A stretch of DNA of 64,000 bases from Chitinophagaceae bacterium. GTDB taxonomy: Bacteria; Bacteroidota; Bacteroidia; Chitinophagales; Chitinophagaceae. The stretch spans positions 1,364,001-1,428,000 of the forward strand of contig JADKJC010000001.1 in the NCBI GenBank assembly GCA_016722465.1. Direction: 5' to 3'. The notes under the pieces were generated by a model. That model did no database searches. It was not told the DNA's origin and saw nothing but the letters and a program-made list of their open reading frames with translations. Shown piece after piece: positions 19,390-30,148 of this stretch; position 1 is the stretch's first letter, and each line of letters opens with the position of its first letter. Both the position numbers and the translations under genes were made by a program.

Positions 19390-20472
19390 TCACAATAAAA
19401 TTTTTCTTGCTTCCTTTACTGACCTTCTTGCAGCATCCAGTATTTGTACAACGATAATATTTCTTTCCAGTGAGAGTAAGCTGATATTATCGGCTGCGCC
19501 ATTTTTTATTACTGCTGTTAAATAAGCCACTTCATCTTTGTATGGCGGAGCTGATATGGCTTCTGCTGTTGTTGCATGACCGTTTTTTGATTGAAGTGAA
19601 GGCGCTTCATTTGATTCATTAAACTGGGCAGCATGCAAGTAAACATCTTTACCATAAACATCTGCATCCATAATGGTGTAAGGCCAGTTCCACGATGCTT
19701 CAATAATGCCAGTGGCATTTGCATATTCCAATACAATGCTGGCATCATCATCTGCTTTTGGATAAACTGCCGGTTTAAGGTGACGGGCAATCGCAAAAAC
19801 AGCCACTGGTTTTTTACCTTTCATCAATTCTGTCATAATGCTGGCACCATAGCAACCAAAATCTGTGATGGCGCCGCCGCCATTTTTTTTGGGATCAGTT
19901 AACCAGTTTGTAAAATCTTTGCTGCAGCCAATTTCTACCGGGCCACGGTGGCCGCCATGCATTGTCATTTTACCGATTGCACCCATTTCATCTGACCTTT
20001 TTGCCAGTTCAATAAAACTGCTGTACCAGGCCGATGGGAAATTGGTAAAAACTTTTGTGTTGAATTTTTTTGACAACAGCTGAATTGCGGCTGCTTCTGC
20101 ACTTGAAAAACAAAGTGGCTTCTCCACCATCACAGGAATATGAAGCGGCATACAGGTTTTAATAACGGCAAGATGTTCGGTTGGAGCATTGTAAACCATT
20201 ACCAGGTCAGGATGACATTTTTTTAATGCAGTTGCCAGGTCTTTGTAAAAAATTGAATCGGGCAGTTGGTAAGCTGCTTTCTTTTTGTTGCTCAACTGCT
20301 GGTTTGTTTCTGCAATACCAACAATACTAATTTCGCCAGCTTTATTTTTTTCGAGCATCCTGTTTACATGGTCGTGGGATAAGCCAACGATCACAACATG
20401 CAGCTTCTCCTGTGCATAGCAGTATTGACTGAAAGCAAAGAAGATGGATAGTATGAACAATTTATTTTTCAT
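19390..20472 (-). CDS. Exported Gfo/Idh/MocA-family oxidoreductase
   Basis: A 360-residue protein with a signal peptide (MKNKLFILSIFFAFSQYCYAQ) followed by a Rossmann domain. The dinucleotide loop is unusual: VVIVGLSHDHVNRM rather than GxGxxG. The conserved VMVEKPLC (family EKP motif) and the Gfo C-terminal strand TDFGCYGASIMTELM are present. Gfo/Idh/MocA enzymes oxidise or epimerise sugars and in gut Bacteroides take part in 3-keto-glycoside chemistry. Export suggests it either carries a tightly bound cofactor or has lost redox activity. It follows GMC copy 2 on the same strand after a 115-bp gap holding a dispersed repeat. Confidence 0.9.
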   Translation of the reverse strand: MKNKLFILSIFFAFSQYCYAQEKLHVVIVGLSHDHVNRMLEKNKAGEISIVGIAETNQQLSNKKKAAYQLPDSIFYKDLATALKKCHPDLVMVYNAPTEHLAVIKTCMPLHIPVMVEKPLCFSSAEAAAIQLLSKKFNTKVFTNFPSAWYSSFIELAKRSDEMGAIGKMTMHGGHRGPVEIGCSKDFTNWLTDPKKNGGGAITDFGCYGASIMTELMKGKKPVAVFAIARHLKPAVYPKADDDASIVLEYANATGIIEASWNWPYTIMDADVYGKDVYLHAAQFNESNEAPSLQSKNGHATTAEAISAPPYKDEVAYLTAVIKNGAADNISLLSLERNIIVVQILDAARRSVKEARKILL

Positions 20473-20521
20473 GAAATATTTTTATCTGTTGCATCATTAA
20501 AGTTGCCCAATGGTATGCCGC

Positions 20522-20538
20522 ACAAGTGAGTGACACAA
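20522..20538 (+). repeat. 17-nt dispersed repeat, copy 1
   Basis: ACAAGTGAGTGACACAA occurs here and, as its reverse complement, at 37917-37933. Both copies lie in gaps upstream of minus-strand genes. This copy is flanked by ATGCCG on each side (20515-20520 and 20541-20546). Its role is unknown. Confidence 0.6.
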
Positions 20539-20587
20539 GAATGCCGCCATGAAATACTACTGCCTGTCCAAAATATTTTTACGATCA

Positions 20588-22317
20588 TTAAATATTATTT
20601 TTCTTCAATTCACTCACTGCATAATTGGCCGCCCTTGCCGTGATTGCCATATAAGTGAGTGAAGGATTTTGACAGGCTGATGATGTCATACAGGCACCGT
20701 CTGTAACAAAAACATTTTTCACAGCATGTAACTGGTTCCATTCGTTGAGCATCGAAGTCTTTGGGTCTTTGCCCATTCTGCAGCCACCCATTTCATGGAT
20801 GTCTTTCCCCGGTGCCTGGTGATTGTCTTCTGCGGTTATGTTTTTTAAACCAGCCTGGTGGAACATCTCATTAAATTGCTCCACTGCATCTTTCGCCATG
20901 GCATCTTCATTTTCATGCCATGTAACATCAGCATGCAATAAAGGAATGCCCCATTCATCTTTTTGATTTTTATCGAGCCAGATCCTGTTGTCTTTGTAAG
21001 GAAGCATCTCACCCATCGCCGTTCCAAAGAAAACCCAGGGACCCGGCTCCGTTAATTTTTCTTTTAACTCAATGCCGATGGCATCCATACCATCGCCGCG
21101 TTGCCAACCCTGTCGGTAAGATGAACAGGCGAGTGCATATCCTCTTTTGAAATTTGTTTGCTTATCACTACCAAAATTTCTAAACCTTGGCATGTATACG
21201 CCATTGGGCCTGCGGCCGTAATAATAACTGTCTTCCATACCATCAAAAGTTCCGCTTGCCCTTACACGGTAATTGTGCGTCATGATGTAATGACCCAGCA
21301 CACCACTGTCGTTGCCAAGGCCATTGGGAAAACGACTGGAGGTTGAGTTGAGTAAAATAAGGTTGGAGTTGATGGACCCAGCATTTAAAAAAATAATTTT
21401 TGCAAAATATTCCGTTAGTTTTTTGTATTGGCATCAATCACTCTTACGCCGGTTGCTTTCTGCTTTGCTTCATCATAAATAATTGAATGAACAACAGTGT
21501 CCGTTTGTAAAGTAAGCCTGCCCGTTTTTTGCGCCGCCGGCAACGTTGCTGATTGTGTGCTGAAGTAAGCACCATAAGGACAGCCACGGCTGCACAAATC
21601 CCTTGCCTGGCATTTCCCCCTTCCCAATGCTTTATGAATTTCATTTTGTGCAGTAAGATTAGCAGTCCGGCTGATGATCAAGTTTCTGCCTGGGAAATTT
21701 TCTTCTATTTTTTGTTTTACTAATTTTTCAAATCCCGTCATATCAAATGGTGGAAGAAATTCTCCATCCGGCACTTGTGCCAAACCATCTTTATTGCCGG
21801 CAATGCCAACAAATTTTTCTACATAACTGTACCATGGCGCTATGTCTTTATAACGTATTGGCCAGTCTGTATCAATCCCTTCTTTTGCATTGGCTTCAAA
21901 ATCTGCTTCGCCCCAGCGTTGTGTCCACCTGCCCCACATCAAAGAGCGGCCACCAACATGATAACCTTTTATCCAGTCGAATGGTTTATCCTGTATGTAA
22001 GGATGTTCTTTATCGGGTGAAAACATTTTTGTAGTGAACCCGTCCACCACACCTGAACGGACAAGGATCGGATTGTCATTTATAAACCGGAGTGGCAGGT
22101 TACCACGGTGAGGTACATCCCACCGGTTGGAGGAGGCTGTATCATAGCCTTTGATGTGCTCAAGATTTCTTCCCCGTTCTAATGCCAACACGGTTAAACC
22201 CTGCTCCGTTAATTCCTTCATGGCCCAGCCACCACTCATACCTGTGCCAATTACGATGGCATCATACATATTTTGTTGTACCGCTTTATTGTTGATGTTG
22301 GGAATATCACCTGGCAT
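20588..22317 (-). pseudogene. GMC-family FAD-dependent oxidoreductase (copy 2), one frameshift
   Basis: A paralogue of the GMC enzyme at 925-2652, about 576 residues after joining two frames. The first frame (21415-22317) has the FAD motif GTGMSGGWAMKEL and ends after VIDANTKN. The second resumes as KLTEYFAKIIFLNAGSIN and runs to the stop at 20588. One more T in the run at 21419-21424 (plus strand) restores the frame. The C-terminal active site is complete: HEMGG, VTDGACMT and ACQNPSLTYMA with the catalytic Asn-Pro. It sits between Gfo/Idh/MocA genes, consistent with sequential oxidation of a glycoside. It has no signal peptide. Confidence 0.9.
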
Positions 22318-22346
22318 GAAGCATGATTTTATTTAAGCATTAAAAA

Positions 22347-23528
22347 TTACTGTCTTACTATTTCACCACTCTGTTTATCTTTTAACACAAACACTTTTTT
22401 CCCATCTGGCAACACTTCTTCTTTTATTAAAAAATATTTTTCGTTGAAGGATGTTTGTTCTTTTGTTGCTGTTGTACCTGTATCGCCACGCCAGTCATCA
22501 ATTATAATTTGCTCCCATTGTTTTGTTTTAGCAGATTTGTATGCTGCGTCTAAAATGGCATTTACTATGTAACCATCGTAAAACGTTTCTCCTGCTTCCC
22601 GCTTGTTTTCAATTGCATCAAACATATCGGTAAACATGTGGCTGTAGCCAAGCTCATGCACTTCATCTCCCACAGGAAATAACCAGCCGCTGCTGCTCTC
22701 TGCTTTTTCAGCTACATAATTATTTCCTTTGCCAGTACTGAACATTTCAAAACCTGTACGCAAAAAATTATTTAACCAGATCGTTCCTTCTGTTCCCATC
22801 ACTTCATCCCGTAAGTCCATACCACCACGAAAACTCCAGCTTACTTCAAACTGGCCGATGGCACCGTTGGCATATTTTACCAACCCAACGGCATTGTCTT
22901 CTGCATCTATCGCATGTACCTGTGTAGCTGCCCAGCACATCACTTCAATTGGTTTGATATTTTTACCAATAAAATTCCTGCTTATCTCCACACAATGACA
23001 ACCTAAATCTATGATAGCACCTCCGCCGGATTTTTCTTTATCCCAAAACCAATCGCTGTGTGGGCCGGGATGTGTTTCCCTGCTTTTCGTCCAGGTTACC
23101 CGGCCAATACTTCCGGCCTTTACTGATGCCAATGATTTTAAAAATTTTGGTGTATAGCATAAATCTTCGAGGTAACCACCAAACACACCTGCTTTTTCAA
23201 CTGCAGCTAATATTTGTTTTGCTTCGGATGCAGTTCTTCCCAATGGCTTTGTGCAAAGTACATGCTTACCTGCTGCTGCACAGGCCAGCACAGCTTCCAG
23301 ATGCATGTCGTTTGATAAGCCGATGATCACTGCATCCACTTCTTTATTCTCCACGCATTCTTTTATTGATGTACTGTAATGTGGCACGTTATAATCTTCA
23401 GCAAATTGTTTTGCATTTTTTTCGGTACGGCTGTACACAGACACAATCACATCTTTGCGGCGCTGTGCTACCAGTGAGCCTGCATAGAATCTTGAAATAA
23501 ATCCGGAGCCAAGAATTGCTAATTTCAT
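22347..23528 (-). CDS. Gfo/Idh/MocA-family oxidoreductase (cytoplasmic)
   Basis: A 393-residue NAD(P)-dependent sugar oxidoreductase. The Rossmann motif is AILGSGFISRFYAGSL, the family EKP site reads CTKPLGRTASEA, and the catalytic region GGGAIIDLGCHCVEISRNF is well preserved. The C-terminal part extends beyond the usual 330-360 residues with a charged tail ending SGEIVRQ. There is no signal peptide, unlike the two related proteins nearby. It is upstream of GMC copy 2 with 29 bp between, so they are probably co-transcribed. Likely roles are reduction of a keto-sugar or dehydrogenation at C3 or C4. Confidence 0.92.
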   Translation of the reverse strand: MKLAILGSGFISRFYAGSLVAQRRKDVIVSVYSRTEKNAKQFAEDYNVPHYSTSIKECVENKEVDAVIIGLSNDMHLEAVLACAAAGKHVLCTKPLGRTASEAKQILAAVEKAGVFGGYLEDLCYTPKFLKSLASVKAGSIGRVTWTKSRETHPGPHSDWFWDKEKSGGGAIIDLGCHCVEISRNFIGKNIKPIEVMCWAATQVHAIDAEDNAVGLVKYANGAIGQFEVSWSFRGGMDLRDEVMGTEGTIWLNNFLRTGFEMFSTGKGNNYVAEKAESSSGWLFPVGDEVHELGYSHMFTDMFDAIENKREAGETFYDGYIVNAILDAAYKSAKTKQWEQIIIDDWRGDTGTTATKEQTSFNEKYFLIKEEVLPDGKKVFVLKDKQSGEIVRQ

Positions 23529-23623
23529 AATTGATTATTATTTTATTTTTACAAAGATTAAGAGAGATTGCTTTACCTACGAATTAGATTAATTAACACG
23601 AAGCTAATTCTTTTACATTATCA

Positions 23624-24790
23624 CTATACCATCGGCCATGGAAATTTGCTTTGCAATTTTATTCTTGTGCCTGTTTCCTGGGACCTTCTTGCTGCTTCAA
23701 TTATTTCCAGTACATGAAGGGCATGCTCCACATTGATTTTTGGTTCTACACCTTTGATGATGCTTTCACCAACTACCCTTGCGCCTTCCTGCCATTCGTA
23801 TCCTCCTTTGTCTGTACAAAGTAATTGTGGTGGTTCTTTCTCTGATGTATCCAGCACTACGCCATTGGTTTCCCAATCGTATCCAATAAGCCGCATGTTT
23901 CCTTTTGTACCGTACACCTGTATTGAATGTAATGATTGATTGGTTGCTTCATGCCCATGTGGGTCAAAATAATTAAAGCCGCACATTACATGCGACAATA
24001 CGCCATTTTCATGCTCCAGCAAAATCTGTGCATTGTCTTCGGCTTCTACTTTTATTTTACCTTTATCTTCTACCGTTCTTTCTGCTGTTACAATACTCAG
24101 CATCGCCATCACCGATTTTGCCGGCCCAAGCAATCCCGTTAGTGTAGCCATGTTGTACACACCGAGATCGGGCATGCTGCCGCCGCCATTTTCATAAAAG
24201 AATGCACTCCAATCCGGACCGGTATGGCCATACTGCCCATGTGCTGCAGAAACCTTTCCTAATTTACCTTCCTGTATTGCTTTACTCATAAATGCAAACT
24301 GCGGACTGTTGACAACAGCAGGCGCTCCCCAAAAACGCAGGTTTTTGCTTTTAGCCAGCTCTAATAACGACTTACCTGCAGCATAAGAGTTGGCCATAGG
24401 TTTTTCACTCCACACATGTTTGCCCGCTTCCAATGCTTTTTTATTTAGCTGTTCGTGCACCTGCATATCAGTTGTTGTTACCATCATATCAAATGGAACA
24501 CCAGCAAGCATTTTATCAATGTGCGGATAGGTTTGTGCATTTACATTGTATTGCTTGTTTTGTGCAACTGCCCTTTCATATTTTATGTCGCACAAACTTA
24601 CCACTTCAATCATTTTTGATGATAGCAGTTGCGGCAGGTAACGGTTGCTTACACTACCGCATCCAATCAGTGCAACTTTTAATTTTTTATCTGCAGTTAC
24701 AGCAGCCCATCCTTCTAATGAAGAAACAAGTAATGCGGCACTTGCCAATGCTGTTTTTTTAAGGAAATCCTGACGTGAAATGTGGTTCAT
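23624..24790 (-). CDS. Gfo/Idh/MocA-family oxidoreductase with Tat-like leader
   Basis: A 388-residue protein. The leader NHISRQDFLKKTALASAALL resembles a Tat signal with Arg-Gln in place of Arg-Arg. The Rossmann loop VALIGCGSVSNRYLPQLL, the EKP motif VWSEKPMANSYAAGKSL and the substrate block GGGSMPDLGVYNMATL follow. Many Bacteroidota homologues are exported this way with NAD(P) already bound. The ATG at 24790 is used instead of a TTG three codons upstream. It is separated from the GH31 gene upstream by about 150 bp. A short inverted repeat (GAATTAG/CTAATTC at 23581-23610) lies just downstream of its stop. Confidence 0.9.
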   Translation of the reverse strand: MNHISRQDFLKKTALASAALLVSSLEGWAAVTADKKLKVALIGCGSVSNRYLPQLLSSKMIEVVSLCDIKYERAVAQNKQYNVNAQTYPHIDKMLAGVPFDMMVTTTDMQVHEQLNKKALEAGKHVWSEKPMANSYAAGKSLLELAKSKNLRFWGAPAVVNSPQFAFMSKAIQEGKLGKVSAAHGQYGHTGPDWSAFFYENGGGSMPDLGVYNMATLTGLLGPAKSVMAMLSIVTAERTVEDKGKIKVEAEDNAQILLEHENGVLSHVMCGFNYFDPHGHEATNQSLHSIQVYGTKGNMRLIGYDWETNGVVLDTSEKEPPQLLCTDKGGYEWQEGARVVGESIIKGVEPKINVEHALHVLEIIEAARRSQETGTRIKLQSKFPWPMV

Positions 24791-24941
24791 AACAAGCAAT
24801 TTTTATGGTTTATAAATTTTATGAATTAAGCTTTTTAATTGATACCAGGCTTTGTTGCGAACATATTCTGTTATTCTTTCTTTTTAGTAAAAGGAAAATA
24901 ATCACAGTTCTACACTTTATTCTTATGCAGCCCGTACATCA

Positions 24942-27441
24942 TCACCACTCTACTGATATTTCATCTGAATTATTATTGATTACAACTCCCTGCTGCGTCA
25001 TTTTCACTGCATTGTTTTTCAGCATGGCATAATATCCTGCATCATAAATACCGGCAAGGTTAGCAAGTCCGTCAAGCAATGCAGCTTCTTTGGTTGCAGA
25101 AAGAGAAATTGCTGTTCCATTTACTTTTATTGTTTTCATGTTGTCGCCAAATCCATGAAACACCAATTGTAACTTTTTAAACTTTGATGCAAAAGAACCT
25201 TGCTGCTTTTCAATGACAATTTTCTTTTCTGCCGGTGAAAATATCATTTGCTTCTTACAATAGATTTTGTTTTTATAACCAAAGCCATCGCCTTCATCTT
25301 CATAATAAATAAAACTATTTTTTTCACTGCCGTTGTAAATATGCAGTTGCAAAGTGTCTGATGGGTTTTCTTTTGTTGATTGAACAATGCCCTGCAGTGG
25401 AATAATAGAAGATCCCTTTATAAAAACAGGTAATTGATATATGGGTACTTCTTCTACATGGGCTGTTTCGCCGGTTAGCCTTTCATCTGTATAAATATTA
25501 TACCACTCCCCTTTGGGCAAATACAGTTTTTTATTGCGATCTGCACTTGTTACAGGAACTACCATCATACTGCCACCAAATAAAAATTGGTTTTGATAAG
25601 CGTTGTCATATACTTTATCATCATGCGGATAGTTAATGGCGAGGCTTCGGGCGATGGGCATTCCTGTTTGTGTTGCTTCGTAAAAAGCGCTGTACAAATA
25701 GGGAAGCAGCCTGTAGCGAAAATTGATGAATGTTTTTGAGATCGCTTCTGCTTCATCATCATAAGCCCAGGGTTCACCGGCAACGCCACCACATCCCTTG
25801 TGGTTTCTGCAAAAAGGAGAGAACACACCCACCTGTATCCATCTCTTGTACAGATCTTTTGAACCATCACCAATAAAACCACCAATATCATGTCCGCAAA
25901 ATGAAATGCCCGATAACCCCATTTGGTTATTGAGCAATACACTACTCAGCAAACCTTCATCACTGGCGGTATTATCACCGCTCCAAACTGCCGAGTACCG
26001 CTGCACCCCGGCAAAGCCGGATCGGGTAAGAATAAACGGACGCCGGGTAGGTGAATTTTGCAAAGCTGCTTCATAACTGCTTCTTGCCATTTGAAAACCG
26101 TACACATTTTTCGCCTCCGGTGCAGTTGTTTTTTTGCCATCAAAATCAAACAATAAATTATCAGGCAAATAACTACCTCCTAATGCCGGTTCATTCATAT
26201 CGTTCCAGTAACCATGAATACCATTATCTGGCAGCCATTTCATTTTATCTTTCCACCATTGCCTTGTTGTTGGATTGGTATAATCAGGCAGGTAACATTT
26301 TACCGGCGCAATCTCTGTGTTAAATAAACTGCCATCAGCATATTTAATAAAAACATCTTTTTGCAGTCCATCAACATAAGAATGATACGTGGAGTCAATC
26401 GCAACGCCGGGATAAACAGATGCGGTCAATTCTATATTTTGCTTTGCAAGACTTGCCGCCAATGCAGGCATATCAGGAAACCTTTCTTTGTTTACCCTGA
26501 ATGGTTGATAGCCTTGCTGGTAATCAGCATCGAGTACAATACAATCCAGTGGAATTTGCTTCTTTCTAAAAGTTGCTGCAACCCATTCTACCTTTTGCTG
26601 CGGATAATAACTGCAGCGGCTCTGGTGATAACCAATTCCCCATTGAGGCGGCAACTGTATTCTTCCCGTTAGTGAAGTATACTGTTCTAAAACTTTCCCA
26701 ACGGATTCATCATACATGAAAAAATAATCAGCATCGCCGCCATCAAAATTAACAGAAGCGAAATCCGGAGTGGACAAACCGAAATTGAAAAATGATTTAT
26801 AACTGTTGTTGTAAAATATTCCATACTGCAACTGGTGATGGATGCCAATATAAAACGGCACACTTATATACATGCTTAATCTTGGGTCACCATATTTGTA
26901 AGTATCGGTATTGTTTAAGGTGATGCCTGTTCCTCTTTTATCCAGGTTACCCAGCGCTTCACCCATGCCCACGAAACGTTCACCGTCTTGCAATTTTTTA
27001 TAGATACTTACTTTATCGCCCAGGAAAGTAGTGCCGGAAAAATCACCTTTCACATCTTCGTTGATGGTTTCGCCCTGTTTATTCCTGAAAACTAATCTTA
27101 GCGCCGGTTCTTTTTCTATAATAACTGTTATGGCGCCGGTTGATAACTCAATTGTTTTCCCCTTTATCAATGACCGCTGTATTGAACAATGGTATTGCAT
27201 TATTCACCAGCGCATAGGAAAAATTATTGAGCGTTTTATTTTTTGAAACCCTTACCCGGATGGTATTATCATTGTAAGCATGTATATCAAAAATGCCGGC
27301 AGCAGTTTTACCTTCAACGCCACCGGTTATTTTTTTATAAGAAATTATTTTACCGATATTTTTTAGCTGGCAAAATGAAGTCGCCGGTAAAAAAAGAAAA
27401 CATAATATGCCCAAAGTGATCCTGTACATTTTAAATACCAT
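24942..27441 (-). pseudogene. GH31 family glycoside hydrolase, secreted, one frameshift
   Basis: A GH31 enzyme of about 830 residues (alpha-glucosidase or alpha-xylosidase type). The N-terminal frame from 27441 has a signal peptide ending ATSFCQ and stops in DKGENN. Removing one C from the run at 27159-27162 gives IDKGKTIELSTG and joins the long frame. The catalytic nucleophile Asp is in GYWNDMNEP (coded near 26190-26215), the acid/base in WSGDNTASD, and the barrel strand is IVLDADYQQGYQPF. The N-terminal GH31 sandwich holds GERFVGMGEALG. The start overlaps the stop of the upstream ADP-ribosylglycohydrolase-like gene. It would cleave alpha-linked sugars in the periplasm or at the surface. Confidence 0.92.
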
Positions 27442-28724
27442 TATTTTATTTTAATCAATTGTTTTGTAGCACCGCTTTTTTTTAACTGCTGCATTAAATT
27501 AATCCATTCATTACAATCTTCATTATAATCCAGCTTTACTCTTTCAGCAACCGTTACTGTCATGTTTGCCGGAAAAATATCAATGCCATAAATAGCCCCC
27601 ACAAATGCACCCAGCAACTGTGCATACGAATCATGGTCGTTGCCCCACTCAATACTCATTTGCAATGCCGCAAGGGGGTCGTATTTACAAATTTTTAAAC
27701 AGCAAAAGATCAAGGTGTATGGAACTTGTGCTTCCCATTTGGTGGTGTACATAAATTCCTTATCGAGCAAGGCAAATAATTTTGCAGGAGAACCATTTGC
27801 TTCTTTCACATAGTAATCTGCCAAATTCAACCAGCGCTCCACCTGCCTTTCGCACCAGGGGATTTTTTTATAATCGTAAGGGTCGGTATCCTTCATAGTA
27901 TTTATCACTTCAGTCCACAGTTGTTCATTTGTCATTTTTGTTGGGTCAAGCGTTAATGCTTTTGCTAAACCGGCATTGATGGCAGCAATCATATCTTTTG
28001 CAAATCCATTATCAAACCATGCAAGGTTGTAAGCAGACAAATATGCTTTCTCCGGCTGCCCCGGATACAATGCAGCCAATGGTGTTAAAGCCATTTGCCC
28101 GTAACAGGTGGGTATTCCATTCCATAGCCTTTCTAAAGGATAAGCCTTGCCGGCTTCACGGTTTCCTTTCAGCCAGTTAATTGCTTTGTAAGATTCACCC
28201 AGCCATTGCGGACACAATGTATCGTAGCCCGGGTGTGTTTTGATTGTTTTTGATTTGCTCCAGCTTAGATAAGCATCCGCCAGTGTAATATTGTTTACCG
28301 GAAATTGCTGTTGCTGTATTGCCTTACGCAACATGTGCAGTAAAATAAATTTATGCCTGCTGTCGTCTGTAACGCTTCCGGGTGGAGCATTGCTGGCCCA
28401 GCAGCCATAAGGTTGTGCAAAAGGCAAAACATATTTGTACGATCTCAGGTACAATCTTCCTGCGGCCGCTTTTAATGCTGCATCATTTATTAAATCATTT
28501 GTATCTGTCCATAATTTGGGCGGGCCGGGTGATGCCTGAATTTCAGGATGCCCCTGGAATTCGATAGGACCACCAAGTGCATCGCCAATGCAGGAACCGA
28601 GGATTAAACCTTTTATTTTGTTTACTTTAAAAAGGGAATCATTTTTTGTTTGTGCAAACAAACTCAACCCAACTGAAAGCAAAGCAATCAGCAAAAACAA
28701 TTGATATTTTTCACCTTGCTTCAT
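27441..28724 (-). CDS. Secreted ADP-ribosylglycohydrolase (DraG) family protein
   Basis: A 427-residue protein with a signal peptide (through SLFAQ near 25) and the DraG-family fold. The first block is GLILGSCIGDALGGPIEF. The metal motifs are altered: TDDS at 119-122 instead of TDDT, and GNDHDS at 361-366 instead of GGDxDT. The Asp ligands themselves remain. Classical members remove ADP-ribose from proteins in the cytoplasm; an exported one in a glycan locus probably acts on another substrate, perhaps a glycoside. Both ends overlap neighbours (stop with GH31 start, start with the cytochrome-LRR stop), so it belongs to that operon. Confidence 0.85.
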   Translation of the reverse strand: MKQGEKYQLFLLIALLSVGLSLFAQTKNDSLFKVNKIKGLILGSCIGDALGGPIEFQGHPEIQASPGPPKLWTDTNDLINDAALKAAAGRLYLRSYKYVLPFAQPYGCWASNAPPGSVTDDSRHKFILLHMLRKAIQQQQFPVNNITLADAYLSWSKSKTIKTHPGYDTLCPQWLGESYKAINWLKGNREAGKAYPLERLWNGIPTCYGQMALTPLAALYPGQPEKAYLSAYNLAWFDNGFAKDMIAAINAGLAKALTLDPTKMTNEQLWTEVINTMKDTDPYDYKKIPWCERQVERWLNLADYYVKEANGSPAKLFALLDKEFMYTTKWEAQVPYTLIFCCLKICKYDPLAALQMSIEWGNDHDSYAQLLGAFVGAIYGIDIFPANMTVTVAERVKLDYNEDCNEWINLMQQLKKSGATKQLIKIK

Positions 28725-30133
28725 TGTTTGACTGTTGTTGGTTTAACAAGCATTGTATCTGTTGCCAAAAAACGCACTGTATATCCACCGGTATCAATGA
28801 GCACGCCGGGAAAAAGGGATTTTATTTTAGTAAAACTGGCAGCAGTGGTATTTGAATGATAGAGGTAAAGTTGTTTTAAATTTTTCAAGCGTTCCAGGTT
28901 GGCAATGCCTTCTGCTGTTACATTGGTACCGGAAAGGTTAAGGTATTGCAACCGGGTAAGGTTTTTCAAATACAGAAGCCCTTTGTCATTGATGTTTGTA
29001 CCGTTAAGATGAAGCCTTGTAAGATTTGCAAGCCTGCCAACTGCTGCCAGAACTGTATCACTGATCTTTATGCTGCCAAGTTTCAACCATATAATTTCTT
29101 TGTCCAGCTGCTTTATCAATCGCAGTTGTTTATCAGTAACAGAATCCACTGCTACAAAATTTACAGAAAGGTAATTACTGTTTTTTGCTACCGCATTCAC
29201 AGCAACATCCAGGTTTCTTAATTCATTTAATATTGATTCAGGGGCAGGTGCTGTTGGTTTTTCGGGAACATCTGACAATATGGTAAAATCTTTTTGTCCC
29301 CCTGCCTGGAGTGAAGCCAACACTGGTTTTATTTTTTCCGGTTGCTTTAGTTCAGCTACCTTTTTATGATAGTCGGCACCTGACAACACCCACCAGTTCA
29401 ACAATTCAATTTGTGCAGCAGATAATTGAGGCTTTTGTTTTGGTGGCATGTGGTCTTCATTATCGATTGGCAATGAAATCCGTTTTATGATTTCACTTTC
29501 TGAAATATTGCCCGGCACGATACTTTTTCCTGTCTTACCTCCTTTATCAATAAACGACGGTTCATCTAATCTCAGTTTTCCTTTTTGTTTATTGGGTCCA
29601 TGGCAACTGTAACACCCTGACTGCAACACCGGCTGCACAATATCTGAGTAAACAACTGCCTGTTGTATATCAGCAATTGGTTTCATTATAATTTTTGAAT
29701 CCTCCTTTTTAGAAAATGATTCTGTAAGATAACCTTCGCCATGTGTAAGTGTTCCGCCAAGGTGGCCGGTAATAATAATAGATAAAGCCATTACCGGCAT
29801 TGCCCATTTTAAATGGTTGCTGTTTTTATTGTGCAAAAAATAGGTAGCTACTGACACTACAGCCGTTGCAATACCCAGCCATTGATGTTTTGAAACAATC
29901 GCTTGGTCATAATTTCCTGACTGAGATAAAAGAAAACCGCTGATGCAGGATACAACAGCACTTAACATTCCCCAAAACAATGCCACAGCAATTGAAGTGC
30001 GTAATGTTTTATACTTTTCATTGAATGAAAGAAAATAAAACAACACGGCAATCAACAATATGCCAATTGGTAAATGCACCAGCACCGGGTGAAAATGACC
30101 AATAAACTCTGATATGGTATTGAATGTGTTCAA
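28721..30133 (-). CDS. Membrane protein with Planctomycete-type cytochrome c domain and leucine-rich repeats
   Basis: A 470-residue protein in three parts. Residues 10-130 contain four membrane helices of the DUF2231-like kind (FHPVLVHLPIGILL). Residues 160-255 form a PSCyt1 domain with one haem site CYSCH at 174-178 and DEDHMPP-like NEDHMPPKQKP. Residues 310-450 hold leucine-rich repeats (LTRLHLNGTNINDKGLLYLKN type). The start is a TTG; upstream, an ATG overlapping the isomerase stop (ATGA at 30152) would give MINSVYSLNTF if one base is missing near 30138, so the true start may be there. A haem protein in the membrane next to sugar oxidases suggests electron transfer. Confidence 0.85.
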   Translation of the reverse strand: MNTFNTISEFIGHFHPVLVHLPIGILLIAVLFYFLSFNEKYKTLRTSIAVALFWGMLSAVVSCISGFLLSQSGNYDQAIVSKHQWLGIATAVVSVATYFLHNKNSNHLKWAMPVMALSIIITGHLGGTLTHGEGYLTESFSKKEDSKIIMKPIADIQQAVVYSDIVQPVLQSGCYSCHGPNKQKGKLRLDEPSFIDKGGKTGKSIVPGNISESEIIKRISLPIDNEDHMPPKQKPQLSAAQIELLNWWVLSGADYHKKVAELKQPEKIKPVLASLQAGGQKDFTILSDVPEKPTAPAPESILNELRNLDVAVNAVAKNSNYLSVNFVAVDSVTDKQLRLIKQLDKEIIWLKLGSIKISDTVLAAVGRLANLTRLHLNGTNINDKGLLYLKNLTRLQYLNLSGTNVTAEGIANLERLKNLKQLYLYHSNTTAASFTKIKSLFPGVLIDTGGYTVRFLATDTMLVKPTTVKQ

Positions 30134-30148
30134 ACTATACGCTGTTTA

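Noticed and set aside
23581..23610. GAATTAG/CTAATTC inverted repeat downstream of a Gfo/Idh/MocA gene
   Set aside because: Seven AT-rich base pairs with a 16-base loop are easily expected by chance in this composition.
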